In this document: positions 43,501-54,874 of the stretch, piece by piece
Numbering within the stretch: the stretch's first letter is position 1
How the letters are laid out: each line of letters starts with the position of its first letter
Source of the DNA: Vombatus ursinus
Lineage: Eukaryota > Chordata > Mammalia > Diprotodontia > Vombatidae
DNA: 64,000 bases
Assembly (NCBI RefSeq): GCF_900497805.2
Contig: NW_020940358.1
Location: forward strand, 29,793,665-29,857,664
Reading direction: 5' to 3'
Notes under the pieces: model-generated
Told to the model about the DNA's origin: nothing
Database searches by the model: none
What the model saw: the letters and a program-made list of their open reading frames with translations, nothing else
Made by a program: the position numbers and the translations under genes

Positions 43501-43648
43501 TTTTTTTTTCTTAGTGAGGCAGTTGGGTTTAAGTGACTTGCCCAGAGTCACACAGCTACTGAGTGTTATGTGTCTGAGGCTGTATTTGAACTCAGGTCCT
43601 CCTAACTCTAGGGCCAGTGCTCTATCCACTGCACCATCTAGCTGCCCC
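43501..43648 (-). repeat. tRNA-derived SINE, short form
   Basis: TTAGTGAGGCAGTTGGGTTT to CACTGCACCATCTAGCTGCC, antisense with a T-rich start. Confidence 0.92.
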
Positions 43649-43654
43649 AAAATA

Positions 43655-43795
43655 GGGATTTTAAAATGCATAAAATTCATAGGCTTCTGTAAAATAGGGA
43701 TAGTATCTCCCTCCCAAGGTTGTTATGAAGATAAAATGATATATTTGTGAAGTGTTTTACAAACCCTAAATTGTCATAGAAATGCTAGCTAGCTA
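43655..43795 (+). repeat. MIR-type SINE 3' half
   Basis: TCTGTAAAATAGGGATAGTA, CCCAAGGTTGTTATGAAGAT and TAGAAATGCTAGCTAGC. Confidence 0.65.
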
Positions 43796-43799
43796 GGAT

Positions 43800-44480
43800 T
43801 ACAAAGAAAACCAATTGTTAAAAATTAAAAAAAGTTCACGGACCCCATGGATCTTTGCACTAGTGGTATTACCTGGTTTTCTTTATTCCTATCACATTAA
43901 TATATTTCTGTTTTAGACAGAGATCACATTGTAGGCCCTTGGGATGCACATCTCAGAATCCATTACTGACCATGAGATCATTATAAAACTCCTCCTGGCT
44001 GGATAAATTCTTCCCTCTAAAAGAAGTCAAGGCTCTTTCACTTCTCTAGATCTTGACTGCTTTCCCTCATAAACTTTAATTCAGGAGGCAATTGCTTTTT
44101 TTTTTTTTTTTTTTGCAATGTCTCTTCTTACAGAGTCTGAAGCAACCAGAAGCACTGAGATCATTTATAAACTGATGCTCCTTACCACAAGAACCACTGG
44201 CTAAATTTAGCTCTACAGATGGCAACTTGGCTGCATCAGCTTCTTAAGAGGAATCTACTAGAGCTTCCTTATTATTCATAGTAAGGTGAATGGTCCAAGA
44301 AGCATGTTGAGATTCAACAAGGGTGCTGCACCTAACAGTTTCTCAGTTACCAAGGGTGAATGTTTGTAGACCTTTAAAAATGCTATAGATGAATTTGCCT
44401 TTCTCTTGGGTGTGACAATGCTGGTGAAGACAATCCTGATTAATATCTAACTCCCCCCCCTACCCACCCAATGTAAGATG
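43800..44480. other. Intergenic DNA, nothing recognised
   Basis: Unassigned sequence with one T-run (44095-44114) and a C-run (44453-44460). Confidence 0.4.
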
Positions 44481-44800
44481 AAAGGGTTACCAGTTGCCCA
44501 GTTTCCTTGGTCTTATTCCTGAAAGATACCTGACCATGCCATTCCTCTGCCCAAGAAGCTTCATTGACTATCACCATTAAGATAACACAGGTGACATTTA
44601 AAGCTTTTACAATCTGGCTCCAACGTCTCTTTGCAGACCAATTTCACATTCCTCTTCAAAATGTTCCAGCCAAACTGGCCTCCTTGATGTTTCTTTAAGA
44701 CAGTGTACCACCTCCCCAACACCATGTTGTTGCCCATGCCTATAATGCTCTATCTCCTCTTAGAAGTGCTTATTGACTTCCTTCCTGGATGAACTTTTTT
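44480..44800 (+). repeat. L2-type LINE fragment
   Basis: CTGACCATGCCATTCCTCTG, TTTACAATCTGGCTCCAACG and TCCAGCCAAACTGGCCTCCT follow the L2 3' order. Confidence 0.75.
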
Positions 44801-45845
44801 CTGTTTTAATGTGTAGCAGTGTTACTTACCTTGGTAGTATTGGTTTATTTTACTTCTTCACAATAAGACCTTGTAGAATGTTGCCATCAACTCATATCAT
44901 GGGGATGGGGGAGGGGAGAAGGGGAGAAGGTGCAATCATGAAGGGCTTACCCATATGTCAAATGATCCCAGCTCAGTTAATACTCTTCTTACCCACATCT
45001 TGTTATTTAAACTCGGGTTCAGGTAGACCCATCATGCACAGGAATCGGTGTGACAAAGAAAAAGTGCTCCCCATTCCCAAAGCTGAAATTTTTCCTGAGG
45101 GAAGTTGACCTAGGTAACCATAAGCAGCAGATAGCATAAAGCCTATAAACTTAAGGGTTATAAAACGCTTTTGCTTAGTCTCCTAAGAGGCCATTGAAAA
45201 AAGTGACTACTGAGAAAGAAGATAGGAATCATGCAGAGTAAAGTAGAACCAGAATAACTATTCACAATGAAAACATTATTGGAGAGGAAAAAAAATGCAA
45301 AAATGCTTTGTAATCACGAACAAACTTGGACCCAAAGAATTGAAGAAATTCACCTCCTTAAATTACAAAAGTGAGCTATGGGGGATGAAGTATTACATAT
45401 ACCGTCATGCCAGCTGGTTTTACTTAACAATTTCCTTCCTTTAAAAAAAAAATCTTACAAGAGGATAACTCAAAGAAAGGGTAGTGGAGTGGGGATAGAT
45501 TCAGAAATGTGCCTAAAATACAGAAGAGATTAATCTTTTAAAAAGTGATAGAATGAGAATCAAATGAGTTTAGAGGATAAAGGATGAGATAATCTTGGCA
45601 AGGGCTAAAACTTGGGAAACATTAAATGGCCTATTATTCTCAAAGGACTGGGATGTAAGCTTATTTCCTTTTGCTTCATCTTTGCTTCCTAAACTTTCAT
45701 GGGTTTTACAGCAAACAAAAAGACCACACCAAAAGATTACCTATTATAAACGGGCAGTGTGGGCCTACAATTGGTTCCAATCTGGATTATATCTTCTATC
45801 AAGTCCCACACCCACCCACTTCCAACAATACCTGTCAAACAGTAA
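44800..45845. other. Intergenic DNA, nothing recognised
   Basis: No gene is supported. The open frames at 44773-45108 and 45595-45921 look like chance. Confidence 0.4.
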
Positions 45846-46030
45846 GATAACATCAGAGGCCATCTCCAGTAGTCCTGATCTACATCTTGCCACAGGACCC
45901 AGAAGGCTGTGGAGAGAATGAGGCCGGTGACTTGGCACAGCCCTGCCTCACTTAAAAATTCACTTGCTAGTCATGACACCACCTTCCTGATATCACGGTC
46001 CTTTTTGAAAACACAGGACAAACAATAGGT
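45845..46030 (+). repeat. RTE-mobilised SINE-like repeat, 3' part
   Basis: AGAGGCCATCTCCAGTAGTC, TTGGCACAGCCCTGCCTCAC, ATATCACGGTCCTTTTTGAA and CAGGACAAACAATAGG. It lies just outside the inferred PURB 3' end. Confidence 0.75.
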
Positions 46031-46089
46031 ACCTAGCCTATTCCAGTGTACTTTCCTTAAATCACAAAGACATCAGCACAAAATTGTCA

Positions 46090-49000
46090 TTCACTTTTCC
46101 GCATACTTTATTTGTTACAAACATACAATTTTTTAAATATAGACTTGTAAAACTCCATTTGCAAAAATCTGCTATTGTAAAGAGTGCTCACTAGCATGAA
46201 TTTTTAAATTTTTTTTTTTTTATCTGGTTGGTTTTGCTAGTTAGCTAGTGGTAAATCCAGGACCTGCCCTTTTACGGACCTTTCTGTAGCTCCTGGCTGT
46301 ATTCACATTGCTCTTTAAAAAAGCAGTCTTGCTCGCCTCACAAAGGATAAGAATCTGAGCTTCACTCTCTTAGGCAGCAAGACCTACAGCCAGCTCTGAC
46401 TCTGCTTTTGAATTGTTTTCAGGGAGATTTTGAATGGGTGCTGCACTTAATGTATCTGTTTGAATTGAACCATGCAGCTGCGTTTGCTTGTTAAAGTGCA
46501 TCTTTTTTTTTTCTTTAAATAAGAGGAATAATCTTTATTCTTTAACCAAGGTACTTAAGAAATGAACTTTTTGGTCTCTCAGCAGATATTCCCGAATTGA
46601 TCTATCACTACAAGTTTAGTGTTTTATATACATAAGGTTGTGGGGGAAATCTTATAAAATTAAAGGTATTGTGTTTCTCATGAAGCAGAAACCAGTTCTG
46701 TAATTTCATACATATGAATACACACCTGTTTACAATGCACAAGCATGTGGATATTTACATATGGATCGAAGACATTTAAATTTCAAAATCATATCCTTTT
46801 TAGTTGCTGCCCATTTATTTAAACACACAAGTACATCCTGATCAAGAAGCTGTCTCCTGCTCCAACAAACTTTAAATTTGGATTTAGCTCATTCAGATTA
46901 CTTCTGCAGATTCTGTGTTGGCAGAGCAACAACCCTAGGGTTGGAGTTAAGGAGTTATTCTAGGGGAGGAAGCATGTAGTACATTAGCCACTGGCAGATG
47001 TGGCTGACAGTTTTACTAGATTGGGAAAATGTGCTATCTGGGAATTACTCAGAAATAGATTTTCTTAAATAACCATGAAAAAGTCATTTCTACATACAGC
47101 CCAGAAAGGACAGTAAGAGAACACCCTAAGAAGCGTTAACACTAAATGTTACTATTAAAATGTTGGCCATTCCATTGCAAAATAACTCACATTCTATTGC
47201 TAACATAACATTTAGGGCAAGTGACAAGATTTACACCCTTCTTAGACTCAAGAATTCTATTTAGCTTTTCAAGGACAGAACAGATTCCAGGTTCAGGGAG
47301 CCCTACTCAGTACTTCAAAGGGAACTTTTATCACAAAGGGGTGATAAGTAGCTAAGAGAGATGGGTGCTTGATGACCTTTAAGTTAAAAATTAACCCCCT
47401 CCCCCACGTCCTACAAAACAAATGTGTTCATTTAAATTTCCCCCCAAATTCCTCTTTAGTAGGTTCCGCCTAAGCTGCACTAAAGAAAAAGGGAAGAAAT
47501 ACATTGCCCCCAGGTTTTTTTCTCCCCTTAGACATTCTTATGGTAATGCTGTGAGAAATTAAAGGCTGTACTTAATTTTCTTTGAAGAGTTAGATATCTG
47601 TTTAGCAAAAGGAATGTGGCAGAGCCTGAAGAAAAATTTTTAGAAACCTTTTTAAAAAGGCTACTGAATTTTGTATTGAACATCTCTTTCTACTTCTTCC
47701 ACTTTGTACTACTAAATGTTAATTAACATTTGGGTGAGATTCTATTTAAAAGGCAAAATGAACTTTCCATGTCAACAGATGTCGGGAATAACAGGAAAAA
47801 TAAAACTGATTATGCAAAACCCTTGCTTTATCTAAAAGCTTCCCCATACTTTCACCAGTCCTACTACAATCACCAATAGGAAAAAATGAACAGATTTGTT
47901 TCCCCTCCTTTTCCTTCCTCCATCCACCTTCTGGTGGAGGCACTAAATGAAGCAGTCAAATAACCAAAAGGCTGGAAGAGAGAAGTAAAGGGCTAGTAGC
48001 ATAGTCTGCCAACAGGAAAATCAGGCCCTGAATAATTGAGTTGGTTGAATTATGGAATTTTTTTTTTTTTTTAAAAAGCAATATAAATAATTTTAGATAA
48101 ATGGCTAAGCTATTTTTGGTTTGAAGTTACATAGATTATGAGTGAAGATGACTACAAATGTAAGCCTCTTGCCTTTGTTCCCTATTGTTTCTTTGTGAAA
48201 TTTACAATAAACTTGGTATAATAGGCTTTTAGACAAGGGGCACTGACAACATCTGGGAATTATATTAAAAGTGTAAAATTCTTCATGTTGCAACCTTAAT
48301 TTTGAGTTTTGGGTATCAGACTTCATTTTGTGGAAGCTGAGTCATTTAAACCTCTAAGTAATAAAATTGAGTCTGGTGCCAAAGATTAAGGAAGGTGGGT
48401 GTTAATTAACTATAATTTAGCAAAACACCACACCCCAAAACAAGTTTTTAGATGGTCCCAAGAACATTCAGGAGTCCAACTTTTGGGTGCTAAGATTTTA
48501 CATCTTTTAGTTTTTCCCGGCCAAAATATAAAGCAACTATAATCTAGTATTTTTATTTCCTGTCTGGGGCTAAAAACCCCAAACTCAAAATGTGATATAA
48601 TTATTTTTCCTCTTTAGTCAGGCTTTAAGTTAAGTGTGCTCCCCACCCCCCTTAAAAATAAAAACCAAACAACTCCACAACTATTTGATGGAAGCATTAA
48701 CTTATCAGGAAGACAGCTAATTGACTTACAGTACTCTAAAAATCAACCCTGACAACTGATAGTCTCATTTTCTACAGAGCAACAACTTTAATGCTGCTTA
48801 TTGACAGCAAAAAAAGAGTTACCTTAAGGCTCAAGGGAAAGTAACTTATTAAGTTGTGAATACAGTATTGGTTATTACTGCATTCACTGGAAGCTAGCAG
48901 ATGTTTTCAGGACCAATACAAACTTTCTAAACATTAGCAAAGATTTTCACTTACATAAAGTCAGAACAATTATTTTAATGAGCAGAATTAGGGGAGCCTG

Positions 49001-52000
49001 AGAAACCACGGTCCACATAAAATAAATAATCTATGTATTTACGTGACCAAAAGTGCTTTTGCCTTTGAGAAAATATACAAAGGTTAAGGGTTAAAATGGA
49101 AATATACAATGCAAAAATTTCTTGATACTTTCAAGCCATGGAAGTATCAGACTCCAGTAGAAAGTGGGAAAAGAGTAACAAGATGGAGGCTCTGCTGTCT
49201 GAACAGGCCAGATACATGTGAGCTTTAAGGTATTCTAAAATAAAATTGTTTTGCCAGTAACCAGTGGGATTTTACACCACTATGTTTTAAAACCTGAGAT
49301 TGGACATCAAAGCAGTTACTTTGATATTCATCAGAACAATTCTGATAGTCTCTAAACACAACAGACAATTGAATGTAATTAATACCTAAATGAACACAAA
49401 AACATTTTATTTTTTTTTCCTGATCAAAAGGAGACCTACCACAAAAATATTAGATAGAGTTATGACTCCCAGCAAATGAGTCATTTTTACATAGGCAAAA
49501 AACAAGTCTTTTCCCCTTCTCACTGATCAAGGCCACACTATTTTCAAATGAATATCTACTGAGAGATTAGTTGTGCATTTGATAAAGTACCATAATCTGG
49601 TTAAAAATAAAAAACAAAACTTAGTTAAGAATACTCGTGTGCATGAGCTATACATACACTCAAGCTTCCCCCCAAATTTATTAACTGACACTCTCTGAAG
49701 AGCAAGGTAGATAGAAATTAATGGTCACTTTTTAATACCTTGTGTAGGTCATTCTACATCTTTGTAACATTGGGGAAAAGTCACATTTTAACAAGTCATC
49801 TTCAGCTATTACAATGCCTGAAGTGTGCAGTCATTAACAGACCACTCAATATGAGGGCATTATTGTAACCAGCCTTTTTTGCCCATTACCCTGCACATTT
49901 TCAAATAAAAAACAGGATAAATGTTTGCAGTTTGGTTTTTTGGGAGGAAACTGAAGCCCAGAATCTCTTAAAAGACCTGTAATTTGCTACAAAGTGATCC
50001 AAAGGTAACAAACAAAGCAGGAGGTTTTAAAGACTGCTTGAATCCACAGACCCTCAGAATCATTCTGTATTAATTATAAAAATTGAATTGACAAGTAGCT
50101 ATGTGTATAGTACAGCTACAGTCATTTATGCCACCTACATGCCTCAAATATTTACATAGGGTGTCTGGTTTTTTGGTTTGGTTTTTTTTTTTTTTTGGTG
50201 CCATACAGACTTTTTTTGTACAGCAAATGCATTGACACGTCTGCAGACTGGAATTGTCATTCCATTGGCTGAATGATGAATAAGGACAATAGAAATCAGG
50301 AATATAAGGACATATTTACAGATTATTGTTCTTTTGCTAATATTTTGTTTCTAATTCTTGTAAGTTGTAGGAACTCCACAGTTAAAACAAGCTGAGAAAA
50401 CAGTAGTATGAGGAACAAACCTTTCATCAATCATTTGAAAAGTAGCTCTAGGACTTGTCAGATAGGATGGGGTATTCTGAGTGTGTGAATACTGAGATGC
50501 TTGATGAAATAAAAAAAAAAATCACTACTCACAGCAGTGGTTAAAAACAAACAAACAACCTAACCAGGTTTGTTTCCCACACTGCAGTTTGTACAATGCT
50601 TTCTTCCTAACTAGATTTAAAAAGGACCATAGACTTTAATAAGCTAATACTTATGATCTTTTGAAAAGCCTTCTCAGTTAATACAGCCACATCTAACAGC
50701 AAAAATGTTTCAAAAGTGTAGTCCCCGTATTCTGCATATTTCTATTGTCCTTGGGGTCAGGAATGACATTCAGTGGACAATTAACCCATACCCTTCTGTT
50801 CTTAAAATGGATCCCAATCTTCCTGCAGTAGGAAGAAAGGCCATGAACCACCCCCTTCAGGGAAAATCAAATCCTCAAGATTGGTTAAGACTTAAAAACC
50901 CACCATGGTGACATTTAACTAGTCTTATCCAGGCAGGTCAGAGTTTTAATATAAATTACTTCTTCCAACACATAGCTTATGCATTCTTTGCTCCTATTTT
51001 TGGAGGATTCTCAAATTGATTACTAAAGATTTTTTGCACGATACATCACTGTTATATGGTCTAATGACTAAGAGAAAATTTCTCTGGTTACCAAAGCTGA
51101 TGCCGTATATGGTAGTGTTCTTGGCATACACTCTATATATGCCTCTGTCCACTTCCACATACTTCCTATGCAGCTAATTATAGCTTAATAAGCCACCGGT
51201 AAAGGATTGTGAAGACCCTGTCAATTCTACAGAGTAGAAAGGCAAGGCTAGTTACTGCAATTCATCCAAAAACAAAAAACAAAAAAAAAAAACAACCCTT
51301 GAAAAGGAGAGGTACTGCACCTTTGCAAAATCGAATTGGCTCACAGCAGCTGAGCAACACGATCACCACTGAAGCAACAAAACAAGTTGGTCTATACAGG
51401 AATTGTATATGGTTTTAAAATGAAAAAGTTACAGCAATATACACTAATGGCTGCAACCTTAATTTTCATTGCTGCCTCAAATTTTTGAAATTATTTAAAG
51501 CAGTTTTCTGCAACCCTAAAGCTGTTCTATTCAAACATTATTTTGGGACTTGTTCTCCGCAGCAAAGAACTGAAAACACTCAAACAAATACAAAGGTAAA
51601 TACAGCAGGACATTATTGAAAACAGCTGCCTTGTAGTACAAAATACAGTACAAGAATACGGATGTAATTAAAACATCAAAAATACTATTGCTCCCATACA
51701 ATTTAGGAAACATTCTTTGCAACGGAGAAAAATTAAAAAACAAAAACTTTTTAAAAAATCTGTTTAAAAAGTCTATTGTGGATGATGGGAGAAGAGTTTG
51801 TTTTAAAAGGGCTTAAGTACATGTTTGTGGCTCTTGTACTTCTAACCTTCGATTATCAATATTCTGGATAATCTAATTTCTATAAACAGCCAAATTTTTA
51901 TGTAAAATTTCTTCTCCCTCTCAGCCACAAATGCATAAGAATGACCTTTTGTATATTCCTTATTTTCCAATAAATACAAAACAAAAAGATAGTATAGACT

Positions 52001-53836
52001 GAGTAATACCAAAACAAGGTAATAAAAAGGGTATGCAATAAATTAAAAAGGCAGCTCAAATAAAGGGCAGGCATGCAGTTAAAAAATACTAAGAAGATTG
52101 TGGAGGTGGGGTTACCTGCCTCCTGTGTGAGAAGGTGTTTGCACAAGTAATACCTGAAAACTTTGGAATGAATAGTTTAGATCCCATTCAGTTCAAAGTT
52201 ACCTAGGATACATTAACATTTCTAGAAATACCTTTTTTGAAGGGGGGTAGGATTGACTTGATTAGTTAAAAACTATTTATAGAGAGAATCCATTTAAAAT
52301 ATAGAAGAGGTGATCCTTGAAAACCCCAACTTTTATTCTTGAAAGACAGCTAAGATGAACCGGCAGAAGCCAGTTTATGTTGAAATTTCAAGATGGTATA
52401 AAAAAGCTTCCAGGGTATAGTCAACTTATTCATTTTCACTTTAGCTCCTTTTAGTGATGGATTTCAGCTTCCACTGGGCCTGCTGATCTGAATCATCCAT
52501 CCATCATGTGCCAACTTTGATTGAGGTACTGATAAAAATGGATCAAGTTCTCCTTTAAAAATTCTTGTAAAAGAGTAACTAATGCTGGAAATTCTGGACC
52601 TGAGGATGTTATTTGAACAAGTCCATAGATTAAACTGAAGGTAAATGGAGGCTTCAGTTCTGTTAATTTCCAACTTTTGTATAGATGTCATTCTTTCAAA
52701 GCTCAGGCATGTAGCCACATGTTTCCTTTTGCTGATATCCCGCAAGTTATGGTTTAAAATCCAGTCAGTCACTGGATAGAATTGCTGAATTATCTACTAT
52801 TCACAGGCTTATACTTTTTGGAGCCATAAGAAAGCTGGCTCTCATTTCTTCATACCTAAGCCATTTCTTTATAACCTCTATATTTGGAGAGAAGAGGAAG
52901 AACTTTAGTGAGTAGCAACCAATCCACTCAAACAGTTTTCCTTGTGCTTTATGCCTGATTTCTTCTTATGCAACCCCCCCACCCCAATACAAAAATGTCC
53001 ATTAAAATCTTCAGAAACCTTGCCAACTTTAAAACTATTTTAGTAATGGATTCCAGTTCAAACACTGATATCTCCATCAGTTTGCCTGGGGGGGAGGGAG
53101 GAAATTCTGCAAAGAAAAAGACAATAGACATTGGTCCAGGTTCCCTCCAAAACCTTATTTTAAAATCCAAATTTGTTTCCATATTCCCCCCAAAGCTTTT
53201 GAATTTTCATTTCTGCCCAGTGAGTCCATGATTAGTATGTATTTTTAAATTTGTATTTCCCTTTATGGACCTGCACCTTTGGAATGGGTAACTTGCAACA
53301 ACTTGCAACTCCCCTTATCTTCGTGGACTTAGCAAAGATTTAGACACCAAGTTGCTGGTTTCAAAGAAGGTGAAGGAATTCAACATCGAACCAGAGGGGC
53401 CAATGGGAAGATTTATAGAACCAATTTAAGCAGTCCAGGAACAACCCAACTCAAAATCATTAATTCAAACGTGTTGCTATCTCCAGGTCAAAGGCGGGTG
53501 AGGATGTAATCTTGGATGAGGTTCACATAGTTCAGGTGGGGACGGGGTCTTTGGGGCTATTTCTCTCTGGTGAAGAGGCACTTTCTCCTCACCTCTCAGG
53601 TCAGTGTCATCTTCTTTGAACTTGCCGCTCTTTTCTAGTTGTCCGCGAGTTTCCTGGTGGTTATTTCTTTAATTAGCACTGCTTGTTATTTTCTTGTTGG
53701 TTTGTTTCTCCAGGGGCCTCCCCCTTCCCCGGCCCCAGCTACAAGGGGTGAGTGGAAAGGGGAGCATTCCGGCAGGGAGGGGGATTACGGTTTGGAGCGG
53801 GGCAGGGGTGCTGGAGTGGGGGAGGCTGCCCCAGCT
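46090..53836 (-). other. PURB: Inferred long PURB 3' UTR, repeat-free
   Basis: From the PURB stop to about 46.1 kb the sequence contains no recognisable SINE or LINE, whereas flanking DNA has one every few hundred bases. Mammalian PURB mRNAs are known to have very long 3' UTRs, so I read this as transcribed, constrained 3' UTR of about 7.7 kb. It is AU-rich, with oligo-U/A runs and several internal AATAAA hexamers that could give shorter isoforms. Pumilio-type UGUANAUA motifs in the sense strand lie at 46632-46625, 46759-46752, 50156-50149 and 50320-50313. Small open frames in either strand are not conserved proteins I recognise. Confidence 0.7.
46107..46112 (-). terminator. PURB: Candidate distal PURB polyadenylation signal
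   Basis: AATAAA on the minus strand is followed about 25-50 nt downstream by a GU-rich stretch (TTTTGTGCTGATGTC, then TTTGTG), the usual arrangement of signal and downstream element. It is the last hexamer before an RTE-tailed SINE and dense repeats resume, so it is the best candidate for the distal 3' end. Confidence 0.6.
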
Positions 53837-54784
53837 TCAGTCGTCATCCACATCCTCGCCCTCGGACTCGTCCCCGGCGCCGCCCCGACGCTCGTACAGC
53901 TTGTCCCGCTGCCTCTCCTGGATCTCCTTCATCTCGTCGGCGTAGCGGCAGAAGGCGCCCCCGAACTTGCCCCACGCCTTGAAGGGCACGGTGATGGCGT
54001 TGCGGTAGGACGGCTTCACCTCGCTCACCCGCAGGAACACGCCGTACTTGTTGCAGCCCACGTCGAAGAAGAAGCGCTTGGAGTCCACCGTTATGGACGT
54101 GCCCTCGGGTAGCTCCCCGTAGCCGGGGCCGCCGCCCAGCTCGTCGTCGTCGCCGCCGTAGTCGTCAATGAGCTTGGCGAGGGCGTCTCTGAACTCGATG
54201 AGGCCCTGAGCCGGCAGCGCGATGGTCTGGCCGCTCGGCAGGCCTCCCCCCGTCCCCGGCCCGCCTCCGCCGCCGAAGCCTCCGCCCGCACCGGGCCCGC
54301 GGTTGATGGTCTGACGGATGCGCAGGAAGCGGCCGCGCTGGTTCTCCTTGAGGTCCAGGTAGTATTTGCGGTTCTCCCGCACGAGGAACTCGCTCTTGAG
54401 CGCCCGCCGGGGCCCGCCGCCGTCCTCCGCACCCGCAGCCGCCGCGGCCGCCGCGATCTGCTCGGGGCTGCTGGGCCCCAGCTGCGCGTAGTGCTCGATG
54501 AAGTCGCCCAGGTAGTCTCGGAACTCGGCGGCCACGGCCATGGAAAGCGTGAGGCGGCTCTTGGAGCCGCCCGCTCCCACCTCAGCGATCTTCAGGAAGC
54601 GGCCCTTGGCGTTCTGCTTCACGTCCAAGTAGAAGCGCTTGTTCTGGATGTCCAGCCGCTTCGAGGCCAGCTCCTGGGTCTCCTGTTCGCCGCCCCCGCG
54701 GGACAGGGGCTGGAAGCCGCCGCCGCCCCCGCCGCTGCCGCTCCCGCTGCCCCCTCGCTCGCTGCCGCTGTCGCCATCCGCCAT
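53837..54784 (-). CDS. PURB: Transcriptional activator/repressor protein Pur-beta
   Basis: Pur-beta binds purine-rich single-stranded DNA and RNA (GGN repeats), represses smooth-muscle and cardiac genes and takes part in mRNA handling; it acts in nucleus and cytoplasm as homo- and heterodimers with Pur-alpha (family knowledge). The single exon encodes 315 residues: a Gly/Ser-rich head (1-36), PUR repeat I (about 37-103, [20 protein letters not shown]), repeat II (about 129-210, [20 protein letters not shown]), repeat III (about 226-296, [20 protein letters not shown]) and an acidic tail ([11 protein letters not shown]). Human PURB is 312 residues. The start MADGDSG has a strong context (AAGATGG). 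The frame stays open upstream only through Gly/Ala/Arg codons without a supported ATG. A run of seven alanines between repeats I and II (111-117), and a short Gly linker before repeat III, differ from the human protein as I remember it. The gene is intronless in mammals, so lack of introns does not make this a retrocopy; the CpG promoter and synteny confirm the parent gene. Confidence 0.98.
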   Translation of the reverse strand: MADGDSGSERGGSGSGSGGGGGGFQPLSRGGGEQETQELASKRLDIQNKRFYLDVKQNAKGRFLKIAEVGAGGSKSRLTLSMAVAAEFRDYLGDFIEHYAQLGPSSPEQIAAAAAAAGAEDGGGPRRALKSEFLVRENRKYYLDLKENQRGRFLRIRQTINRGPGAGGGFGGGGGPGTGGGLPSGQTIALPAQGLIEFRDALAKLIDDYGGDDDELGGGPGYGELPEGTSITVDSKRFFFDVGCNKYGVFLRVSEVKPSYRNAITVPFKAWGKFGGAFCRYADEMKEIQERQRDKLYERRGGAGDESEGEDVDDD

Positions 54785-54842
54785 CTTCTCTCCCTCCGCC
54801 GCCGCCGTCTCAGCCGCCGCCGCTGCCGGGCCCCACTGCTCT

Positions 54843-54874
<32 letters not shown>

